This document shows positions 7,277 through 13,626 of a DNA stretch of 20,119 nt, one piece after another (the stretch's first letter is position 1; every line of letters begins with the position of its first letter). Below the pieces are notes generated by a model that saw only the letters and a program-made list of their open reading frames with translations, was not told the DNA's origin and made no database searches. The stretch is from CAYJAD01 sp964371195. Lineage in GTDB: Bacteria; Desulfobacterota; Desulfovibrionia; Desulfovibrionales; Desulfovibrionaceae. The stretch covers positions 1-20,119 of the forward strand of contig CAYJLD010000041.1 in NCBI GenBank assembly GCA_964371195.1. Direction: 5' to 3'. The position numbers and the translations under genes are program-made.

Positions 7277-8704
7277 TTAAAAATGTTCCTTACGCTTGGA
7301 GGATGAGGCAATATCCATAGCTGTTCTGTATTTTGCTACGGTGCGTCTTGCAATATTGACCTTTAAATAATCCTTGAGCATTTCCCCAATGCGTTCATCG
7401 CTAAGAGGATTTTTTGGATCTTCCTCACTAATAAACTTTTTAATAAGAGCTTTGACGCTTTCAGATCCAACTTGACTTCCATCATCAAGCTCCAAAGCAC
7501 TATTAAAAAAGAACTTTAGCTCAAATGTACCATGCGGTGTGGCCACATATTTATTTGTTGTTATGCGGCTAACTGTTGATTCATGCATGGCGATGTCATC
7601 AGCAATATCCTTTAAGATAAGTGGTGCAAGTTGACTTACACCTTGCTCAAAGAATGGGCGCTGATATTTAATAATACTCTCAACTACCTTATACAGAGTT
7701 CGCTGCCTTTGGTAAAGACTTTTAATGAGCCACGATGCTGCACGCATCTTTTCTGAACAATATTCTTTTTCATTGTCCGGTAAATGGGCCAAGTTATCAT
7801 CTTGTAAAGTGCTCGAAAGTTGTAAATGCGGCAAGCCATCGTCGTTTAATATTATTACAAAGTCATCACCATAGCGATAAACAAAAACATCTGGGCTTAC
7901 AAAGGTAGGTTCACCACTTCCAAATGATGCACCAGGTAATGGTTCAAGCGACTGAATTATATCTAAGTATTCTTTTAAGTCTTCAATTTCTAGTTGAAAT
8001 TTGCGCATTATAGGCTTGTAGCGTTTGGCTTCAAGGTCTTCTAGGTGTTCTGTTACTAGGGCAACTAAAATTGGGTCTCGGTCATAACGCAAGTTGCGTA
8101 ATTGAATCATAAGACATTCTGAAGGGCTACGCGCTGCTACTCCCACAGGGTCAAAAAACTGAACAGAATTTAATACTTCATTTACGGCATCTTCAGATGT
8201 ATTACACATTTGAGCAATATCTTCTAGGCTTGCTTGTAAATATCCGGCAGAAGAAAGATTGCCAATGATGACTTCACCTATATCTTTTTGATTATCGGTT
8301 AGGGATGAGAGGCGAAGCTGCCAAAGTAAATGCCCTTCAAGAGAGGGTTTTTCAGCATAGCGAGCTTCAAAGGAGCTCAAATCATCGCTGGATTCGTATT
8401 CGCGCGGTTGTAAATTGCGTGGCGTACTTGCAAATTCTCCGAGGTAGTCTTCCCAGTCAGCTTCTTTGGCAAGTTCTTTATCATATACTTGCTCTTCAGA
8501 GCTATTGCTACGAACTTCGGAACTTTCAGTATCAAAGCTATCCTCAACGCCTTCCTCAAGAAATGGATTTTCCAAAAGCTCACGTTGAACAGTTTCAACC
8601 AGCTCTAAGCGAGAAAGTTGTAAAAGTTTAATGGCTTGCTGCAGCTGTGGTGTCATTACCAGCTGCTGTGCAAGTTTCATTTGTTGCCGAAGCTCCAATG
8701 CCAT
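7277..8704 (-). CDS. rpoN: RNA polymerase sigma-54 factor RpoN
   Basis: This 475-aa factor directs RNA polymerase to -24/-12 promoters opened by enhancer-binding ATPases. The glutamine-rich region I is clear (ALELRQQMKLAQQLVMTPQL, LQQAIKLLQLSRLELVE), followed by an acidic stretch, the core-binding region, a helix-turn-helix (LKDIADDIAMHESTVSRITT) and the RpoN box ARRTVAKYR (residues 452-460) that reads the -24 element. I start it at ATG 8704, where region I begins as in the family; the ATG at 8782 would add 26 residues not seen in RpoN. An AAGGA sequence lies upstream. It is the first gene of the rpoN-hpf-rapZ-PTS set. Confidence 0.95.
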   Translation of the reverse strand: MALELRQQMKLAQQLVMTPQLQQAIKLLQLSRLELVETVQRELLENPFLEEGVEDSFDTESSEVRSNSSEEQVYDKELAKEADWEDYLGEFASTPRNLQPREYESSDDLSSFEARYAEKPSLEGHLLWQLRLSSLTDNQKDIGEVIIGNLSSAGYLQASLEDIAQMCNTSEDAVNEVLNSVQFFDPVGVAARSPSECLMIQLRNLRYDRDPILVALVTEHLEDLEAKRYKPIMRKFQLEIEDLKEYLDIIQSLEPLPGASFGSGEPTFVSPDVFVYRYGDDFVIILNDDGLPHLQLSSTLQDDNLAHLPDNEKEYCSEKMRAASWLIKSLYQRQRTLYKVVESIIKYQRPFFEQGVSQLAPLILKDIADDIAMHESTVSRITTNKYVATPHGTFELKFFFNSALELDDGSQVGSESVKALIKKFISEEDPKNPLSDERIGEMLKDYLKVNIARRTVAKYRTAMDIASSSKRKEHF

Positions 8705-9166
8705 ATATGCCCGATCCTTTTGTATTAGTGACCACAGGATAAATTTTAATAATGGTCCATACAAATATTGTGCCATAAGCAAGCAATGTATGCAATATAT
8801 AATGATAGAATTTATGTTATTATGACAAGTTTAGCTTAAAAAATATTAAATTTTAGTGTATTATGATACAGTAAATTAAGCCTTATTTCATTATAATCTT
8901 GACATGCTTAGTTTGAAACTGTCATATATTATCTATGGTTTAATGTTTTATTTTAATGCGATGAATGTTAATTCCATGATATTACAAGGTTTTAGATTTA
9001 ATTCTAGTCTTGTGGCTTTCTTAGCCTAAATTGGTAATGTTGAATATTGACTAGGAATGACTTTTGCATAAAGCATATTGATGTGGTATTTGTCGTCAAC
9101 TTGACAGTTTTTTATGCCATATGGCTTAGCAAAAGTCATAAATTGAACTATAATATAGGAGAATTT
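8705..9166. other. Gene-free spacer between rpoN and the secreted-protein gene
   Basis: This divergent AT-rich spacer holds no credible gene. TTGACA hexamers on the plus strand at 8899-8904 and 9101-9106 lack a good -10 at normal spacing, so the plus-strand promoter is not fixed. One copy of CAAGTTTAG lies at 8826-8834. The ORF extension upstream of 9167 crosses this spacer without coding character. Confidence 0.6.
8802..8828 (-). promoter_or_regulatory. Possible rpoN promoter
   Basis: On the minus strand TTGTCA (8828-8823) and TATCAT (8807-8802) are good hexamers, but the 15-nt spacer is short. It would start transcription near 8795, about 90 nt before rpoN. This is motif evidence only. Confidence 0.3.
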
Positions 9167-9583
9167 ATGAAAAAACTAGCTTTGTGCCTAATGCTGACCA
9201 TATTAGTGAGCCTTAGTTTTAGTATTGCTATGGCGAAAAAAAATCCGGTTGATCAATTAACGGGTTCAGTGTGGATGGAGTCAAGCCAAGAGAATAAACA
9301 GGCTCTTATTTTTGGAGTAGATTGTGCTATTAGTATGGAATACATCACTGCAAAATATCAGGCAAAACAAGATGGTAAAAGTAAAGAACATCTTGACCTT
9401 GTAGACACATTGACGCCTTTTTCAAAAGGATGGATTTTAGCTTTTTCCAATGTCACGCGCCAAGAAATTATTGCAGAAGTTGACGATTGGTATGCCAATA
9501 ATCAAGATAAACTAAATATGCCCGTGTTTAGTATTATTTGGCACGAAGTCATAGAACCTAAACTGAACGTATTACATGATTAG
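9167..9583 (+). CDS. Small secreted protein of unknown function
   Basis: This 138-aa protein begins with a typical signal peptide (MKKLALCLMLTILVSLSFSIAMA), with likely cleavage after AMA, leaving about 115 mature residues. The mature part has one Cys in GVDCAISMEYI, a proline/tryptophan-poor helical middle and WYANNQDKL near the end. I do not recognise the family. ATG 9167 is preferred over the in-frame start at 9047 because AGGAG lies 5 nt upstream and the signal peptide then begins at residue 1. The glycine-zipper lipoprotein gene follows after 19 nt, so the two are probably co-transcribed and both act in the envelope. Confidence 0.8.
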   Translation: MKKLALCLMLTILVSLSFSIAMAKKNPVDQLTGSVWMESSQENKQALIFGVDCAISMEYITAKYQAKQDGKSKEHLDLVDTLTPFSKGWILAFSNVTRQEIIAEVDDWYANNQDKLNMPVFSIIWHEVIEPKLNVLHD

Positions 9584-9602
9584 ATTGTAGAAGAGGTGTA
9601 AG

Positions 9603-9830
9603 ATGAAAAAACTTATGTTAGTTGGAGTATTAGTTTTAGCTTTGAGTAGCGGATGCACTAATATGTCAAGAACACAGCAGGCTGCTCTTAGCGGTGCTGC
9701 TCTTGGGACTATTGGGGGACTAGGTATTGCCGTTATCTCAGGCGGTAGTGCTGGTTGGGCTGCTGGCTTAGCAGGTGCAGGAGCAGGTGCTTTGGCAGGT
9801 GCTATAGTTGGTAGTGATCGTGATTGGTAA
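9603..9830 (+). CDS. Glycine-zipper lipoprotein
   Basis: This 75-aa protein has a lipoprotein signal peptide with lipobox LSSGC, so Cys19 would be lipidated and the residue after it (Thr) does not signal inner-membrane retention. The mature part is dominated by a glycine/alanine zipper (LSGAALGTIGGLGIAVISGG, then repeated AGAGAGALAGA steps) like the YMGG/Gly-zipper envelope proteins, which insert in or pack against the outer membrane. The tail is short, GSDRDW. AGAGGTG precedes the ATG. It ends the two-gene unit and is followed by a strong terminator. Confidence 0.85.
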   Translation: MKKLMLVGVLVLALSSGCTNMSRTQQAALSGAALGTIGGLGIAVISGGSAGWAAGLAGAGAGALAGAIVGSDRDW

Positions 9831-9846
9831 CATGGTCGCTTACAAA

Positions 9847-9885
9847 AAAATCGCCAGAACTAGTACAACTTTCTGGCGATTTTTA
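9847..9885. terminator. Bidirectional terminator between the lipoprotein gene and glnN
   Basis: Arms 9848-9860 (AAAATCGCCAGAA) and 9872-9884 form a perfect 13-bp stem around an 11-nt loop. T runs lie on both sides when read from either strand. It ends the convergent plus-strand lipoprotein unit and the minus-strand glnN unit. Confidence 0.9.
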
Positions 9886-9953
9886 TGCCTTATTTAAAAC
9901 TTGTCTACCTTAGGTCACACAAACGCCTCAAGGGGCTGTGTAATTAATAGATT

Positions 9954-12143
9954 TTATTTGAAAAATAAAATTTCTTGATAACTTGGTAAAGCCCATAAAT
10001 CATCGGCTATGATTACTTCAAGCTCGTCAGCCCACTTACGTACTTCATTCATACAAGGTATTACATTTTTACAATAATGCTGAGCTTGAACTAATATATC
10101 GTTTTGTTTTTTGTCAGCGCTATCAATTTGTTTTTGCAATTTTAATACAGCTGTATGCATCTTTTGAGTATAGTCTGTCACTTTATCAAGTGTAGCTGTA
10201 TCAAAAGTTTTATTTATGGATTTTAGTGATGCACAAGTGGATGCTAACTCTCCCTCATAGCGCATGGCAGCAGGATAAATAATGGTTTGAGCAATTCGTT
10301 TGGCTAATAAGGCCTCGGTGCGAATGCTTTTGCAATATTGCTCAAGATATATTTCCTGACGCGCTTTAAGCTCTGCTTTACTTAGGATGTTGTTTTTTTC
10401 GTATAAATCAATAATTTCAGGCCATGAAAGAGCAGTTAGAGCCTCAGGTGTGGTACGTAGATTTGGCAAGCCACGTCGTGCAGCTTCCTTATGCCAAATA
10501 TCAGAATATCCATCACCATTAAATATAACTGCACTATGTTCTTCAACTACGTTTTGAATAAAGCTCTGTACAGCATCATTGAGCTTATCTTTTTTACCCT
10601 TACAGGCTTTTTCTAAATAATCAGCAGCATATCTTAAGGAATCAGCCATCATGGCATTAAGTGCAGTCAAAGGACCTGCCGCAGACATGCTTGAACCAAC
10701 AGCTCGAAATTCAAAACGATTACCAGTAAATGCCACCGGACTTGTGCGGTTACGGTCTCCAGGGTCAGCTGAGAATGCTGGTAGGGTGTCAACTCCCACA
10801 TGCATCATACGACTAGCTTTAGCTCCTTTGATATATCCAACTCTGAATTGTTCAAATACATCAGAGAGTTGATCACCTAAGAATATGGACATAATGGCTG
10901 GGGGGGCCTCATGTGCACCAAGGCGGTGGTCGTTGGAAGCGGTTGCCACAACGGCGCGAAGTAAGGCTCCGTATTTATGTACAGCGCGTATCATGCAGGC
11001 GCAAAATACCATAAATTGAGCATTTTCATGTGGAGTGTCACCTGGATCAAATAAAGATCCAAGTTCAGCATTGCCAATGGAGTAATTTAAATGTTTACCA
11101 GAACCATTAATGCCACTAAAGGGTTTTTCATGGAGCAGGCATTTTAGGCCATAACGTTTGGCAGTTTTACGAAGCATAGTCATGATAATATGATTATGGT
11201 CCACAGCTAGGTTACCTTCTTCAAAGCGTGGAGCTATTTCATATTGACTAGGTGCTGCTTCATTATGTCTAGTCATAACTGGAACGCCAAGTTTATATAA
11301 TTCGCGCTCAACTTCCATCATAAAGGATAGCACACGTTGGGGAATAACACCAAAGTATTGATCACTAAATTCTTGCCCCTTAGCTGGGCGTGCCCCAAAT
11401 AATGTGCGTGCTGCAATATGTATATCTTGACGCGCAAAATTAAAGTTAGCGTCAATTAAAAAATACTCCTGCTCAAGGCCTGCATAGCTGATAATAGGTA
11501 AATGTGAATGAATTCCAAAAAGAGCTAAAAGGCGTTTAGCTTCACGGTTAATGCTTTGATTTGAGCGCAAAAGTGGTGTTTTTTTATCAAGGGCTATTCC
11601 AGTCCAAGATAGAAATACTGTGGGAATACATAAGAAAGTACCATTGGGATTTTCCATAATATAGGCTGGACTTGTTACATCCCAAGCAGTGTAGCCACGC
11701 GCTTCAAAGGTAGAGCGTAATCCACCAGATGGAAAACTAGATGCGTCTGGTTCTCCTTGGATAAGCATGGAACCAGAAAATGCAGCCAAAACTCCACCAT
11801 AACCATCGGGTTGAATAAATCCATCGTGCTTTTCAGCAGTTGTTCCTGTAAGAGGATAAAATATATGTGTAAAGTGTGTAGCACCCTTTTCAATAGCCCA
11901 ATCTTTCATAACTGATGCTACTGTATCTGCAATCTCTGGATTAAGGCGTTGTCCAAAATCAATGGTTTGGCGTAATGCTTTATAGATGCTACGCGGTAGA
12001 CGCTCGCGCATGGTTTTATCATCAAAAACATTACAAGCAAAAATATCTTGTGGTCTTGTATCGCAAAAATTGAGTGGTGCATGAGTGGGTCGATAGTTGG
12101 TTATGGCTTGAATGGCATTGTTTCGAGCATTATTAGTGGGCAT
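9954..12143 (-). CDS. glnN: Glutamine synthetase type III (GlnN)
   Basis: This 729-aa enzyme makes glutamine from glutamate, ammonia and ATP in the cytoplasm. It is the long GSIII type (about 700-730 aa), not the 470-aa GSI. Catalytic blocks are in order: GLEQEYFLI (222-230, metal-binding Glu), NEAAPSQYEIAP (294-305), NGSGKHLN (346-353), and RLGAHEAPPAI (407-417). The long C-terminal helical extension is characteristic of GSIII. AAAGGAG lies before the ATG, with a consensus-spaced promoter at 12175-12203. It is monocistronic and divergent from a Crp/Fnr-family gene that may control it. GSIII has no adenylylation loop like that of GSI, so control is probably transcriptional. Confidence 0.95.
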   Translation of the reverse strand: MPTNNARNNAIQAITNYRPTHAPLNFCDTRPQDIFACNVFDDKTMRERLPRSIYKALRQTIDFGQRLNPEIADTVASVMKDWAIEKGATHFTHIFYPLTGTTAEKHDGFIQPDGYGGVLAAFSGSMLIQGEPDASSFPSGGLRSTFEARGYTAWDVTSPAYIMENPNGTFLCIPTVFLSWTGIALDKKTPLLRSNQSINREAKRLLALFGIHSHLPIISYAGLEQEYFLIDANFNFARQDIHIAARTLFGARPAKGQEFSDQYFGVIPQRVLSFMMEVERELYKLGVPVMTRHNEAAPSQYEIAPRFEEGNLAVDHNHIIMTMLRKTAKRYGLKCLLHEKPFSGINGSGKHLNYSIGNAELGSLFDPGDTPHENAQFMVFCACMIRAVHKYGALLRAVVATASNDHRLGAHEAPPAIMSIFLGDQLSDVFEQFRVGYIKGAKASRMMHVGVDTLPAFSADPGDRNRTSPVAFTGNRFEFRAVGSSMSAAGPLTALNAMMADSLRYAADYLEKACKGKKDKLNDAVQSFIQNVVEEHSAVIFNGDGYSDIWHKEAARRGLPNLRTTPEALTALSWPEIIDLYEKNNILSKAELKARQEIYLEQYCKSIRTEALLAKRIAQTIIYPAAMRYEGELASTCASLKSINKTFDTATLDKVTDYTQKMHTAVLKLQKQIDSADKKQNDILVQAQHYCKNVIPCMNEVRKWADELEVIIADDLWALPSYQEILFFK

Positions 12144-12174
12144 GCTAGACTCCTTTTGGTTTCATTCATTACAA

Positions 12175-12203
12175 ATTATATAAAAAAATAAGGCCAGCGT
12201 AAA
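12175..12203 (-). promoter_or_regulatory. Sigma-70 promoter of glnN
   Basis: On the minus strand TTTACG (12203-12198) and a perfect TATAAT (12180-12175) are spaced by exactly 17 nt. Transcription would begin near 12168, giving a leader of about 25 nt that contains the ribosome site. No sigma-54 site is visible here. Confidence 0.65.
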
Positions 12204-12399
12204 GGATTTATGTAGGTGGATATAATATATATTTTACATTTTATATTTATTATATGTTTAATATAATAAATAATATTTTATGCATCCATATATTTTTTTT
12301 TATCAAGTTTACGTATTTTAATTTAAATTTGAATAATACTATAGACGAGTCTGTTTTTTTTGTGTACTGTGTACTAAATTTTAATGGTAGGACTTTTTT

Positions 12400-12421
12400 A
12401 TACAAAAAATTATTTTTGTAT
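12400..12421. promoter_or_regulatory. 22-bp palindrome, candidate operator for the Crp/Fnr-family regulator
   Basis: Arms 12400-12408 (ATACAAAAA) and 12413-12421 are a perfect 9-bp inverted repeat with a 4-bp spacer. The total of 22 bp is the footprint of a Crp/Fnr dimer. It touches the -35 of the regulator's own promoter, so binding could block transcription. A tandem TGTGTAC repeat lies at 12361-12374. The half-sites do not match Crp or Fnr consensus, so specificity is unknown. Confidence 0.45.
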
Positions 12422-12448
12422 TGCTAAGTACGCAAAATATGTTAGAAT
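12421..12448 (+). promoter_or_regulatory. Promoter of the Crp/Fnr-family gene
   Basis: TTGCTA (12421-12426) and TAGAAT (12443-12448) are spaced by 16 nt, about 50 bp upstream of the start codon. The palindrome at 12400-12421 overlaps the first base of the -35. Confidence 0.5.
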
Positions 12449-12498
12449 AGCATTTAGTCCTCCCATACATTGTATAACTTAATTCAAGGGGTTAAATT

Positions 12499-13254
12499 AT
12501 GGTTAACTACACAAAAAAGATGCCGGTTTTAGAAGATTTACGCACAAACACAGGAAATCATTACTCTTATTCTGGGTCAGAACGTAAGAAGGAATTTTAC
12601 TATAACCCAGTGTGGATTGTAGATACTTCTCGCGAGTGGGAAAGTATGCTTCATCTAGGTCGTTATGTAACATTTAAAGCTAAAGAGTATGTTCCTCCAA
12701 GCCTAGAAGGACAGAGTGGATTTTATTATCTTAAATATGGAAAAGTTAGGATAGTACACAAAACTGATCATGGTAAGGATGTAACTTTATACCATTTAGG
12801 TGAGGGTACACTTATGTACGATATGACTGTGCATGAATACAGCCCACACTATTCAATTTATGCTATAACTCCCGTGGAGGCGTATTTCTTTCCTGAAGTT
12901 TTGTTTTTGACCGAGAGCTTTGCCCAAGAACAACCGCATTTACTCTTAGGTTTAATTCGAGCTCAGGCTTTAAAGAATATGTACTATATGCGTAGAATAG
13001 CAAGTATTGCTGGCGGTAATGCCTTTGCTAATACTTGTAAGCTCATGATGGAATTATCCAGAAGCTATGGCAATGCTTTGGAAGTACCACTTGGAGTTAC
13101 GCATGAGGAAATTGCTTCATTGCTTTGTGTACGCCGTAGCTGGCTTGGTAAAATTTTACGCCGACTTAAAGATGAAGGTGTAATATCTCGTTGCACAAAG
13201 TCGCGTTTAGTGATTTCTGATCTTGATAAATTAGCAGCATATGCCGCTGGTTAA
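12499..13254 (+). CDS. Crp/Fnr-family transcriptional regulator
   Basis: This 251-aa regulator has a cyclic-nucleotide-binding-like beta-roll (about 50-135: GFYYLKYGKVRIVHKT, DVTLYHLGEGTLMYDM), a long dimerisation helix (about 140-170) and a C-terminal winged helix-turn-helix (about 195-245) with THEEIASLLCVRRSWLGKIL as the recognition element. An unusual N-terminal extension of about 45 residues precedes the roll. The cAMP-contact residues of E. coli Crp are not obvious, and no cysteine cluster suggests an Fnr iron-sulfur site, so the effector is unknown. AAGGGG precedes the ATG. It is divergent from glnN across a 355-bp spacer, a common layout for a regulator and its target. Confidence 0.9.
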   Translation: MVNYTKKMPVLEDLRTNTGNHYSYSGSERKKEFYYNPVWIVDTSREWESMLHLGRYVTFKAKEYVPPSLEGQSGFYYLKYGKVRIVHKTDHGKDVTLYHLGEGTLMYDMTVHEYSPHYSIYAITPVEAYFFPEVLFLTESFAQEQPHLLLGLIRAQALKNMYYMRRIASIAGGNAFANTCKLMMELSRSYGNALEVPLGVTHEEIASLLCVRRSWLGKILRRLKDEGVISRCTKSRLVISDLDKLAAYAAG

Positions 13255-13279
13255 GATAGTCGACGCTGAAAAATATAAT
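13251..13279 (+). promoter_or_regulatory. Possible promoter at the end of the regulator gene
   Basis: TTAAGA (13251-13256) and a perfect TATAAT (13274-13279) are 17 nt apart, starting inside the regulator stop codon. It would transcribe into the hairpin-rich gene-free stretch that follows. AT-rich spacers yield such matches by chance, so this is tentative. Confidence 0.35.
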
Positions 13280-13321
13280 AACATTCTAAAATAGTAGAAT
13301 TTTATTGGAAAATAGTAATAA

Positions 13322-13370
13322 AAAAATTACCAGAAATAAGAGCATGGAATGCGAATTTCTGGCAATTTTT
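13322..13370 (+). terminator. Rho-independent terminator of the Crp/Fnr-family gene
   Basis: A 16-bp imperfect stem (13322-13337 with 13355-13370, one mismatch) has the core CCAGAAAT/ATTTCTGG. Its loop contains a minor GCAT/ATGC hairpin, and a T run closes it. It lies about 70 nt after the gene. Confidence 0.8.
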
Positions 13371-13391
13371 GAAGCTCAAAGGGGCTTTTTT
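13371..13391 (+). terminator. Second, tandem terminator
   Basis: AAGCTC and GGGCTT (one G-U pair) flank the loop AAAG, followed directly by a run of seven T. It comes straight after the first terminator and makes a tandem stop. Confidence 0.6.
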
Positions 13392-13570
13392 TCAGTGGCG
13401 GCTATCAAAATTTTCTGCAAAGAAAATTTTGCGCCGCGTAAAATAAGCCAGAATTTATTTCTGGAAGCCCTGAAGAGGATGTTTGATGTCAGTATGTCTT
13501 TTCTAACAACACATATAAATGTGTTGTCAAGGTTCGACTAATGAAGATTTGAAATTATTTAACGCATTAT
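13392..13570. other. Hairpin-rich gene-free stretch, possible small RNA or repeat element
   Basis: Three further inverted repeats lie between the tandem terminators and a final terminator. The first has a perfect 11-bp stem (13406-13416 with 13421-13431, loop GCAA) extended by an outer GCGGC/GCCGC pair (13398-13402 with 13433-13437). The second is CCAGAA/TTCTGG (13448-13453 with 13459-13464), repeating the core of the upstream terminator. The third is a perfect 9-bp stem ACAACACAT/ATGTGTTGT (13506-13514 with 13519-13527). An open frame crosses them (TTG 13305 to 13541) but has no ribosome site and overlaps the terminators, so I do not call it a gene. Confidence 0.5.
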
Positions 13571-13604
13571 ACCGCCTAGGATTTTGATCTTAGGCGGTTT
13601 TATA
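13571..13604 (+). terminator. Rho-independent terminator ending the hairpin-rich stretch
   Basis: ACCGCCTAGG (13571-13580) pairs with CTTAGGCGGT (13589-13598), one G-U pair, with the T-rich tail TTTATATTT on the plus strand. No protein gene directly upstream on this strand needs it, because the regulator gene already has two terminators. Confidence 0.7.
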
Positions 13605-13626
13605 TTTAAATGTTAAATTATGAGTA

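Noticed and set aside
8705..8782. 26-residue N-terminal extension of RpoN
   Set aside because: The family begins at the glutamine-rich region I, which starts at the ATG at 8704.
9101..9154. TTGACA or TTAGCA with TATAAT as promoter for the secreted-protein gene
   Set aside because: TTGACA is 42 nt from TATAAT, and TTAGCA-N17-TATAAT would start transcription within the ribosome site.
12340..12360. Terminator-like AGAC-GA-GTCT followed by eight T
   Set aside because: A 4-bp stem with a 2-nt loop cannot form a stable hairpin, and no gene ends here.
13305..13541. 78-codon open frame downstream of the Crp/Fnr-family gene
   Set aside because: It starts with TTG without a ribosome site, crosses both terminators and three inverted repeats, and its product resembles nothing I know.
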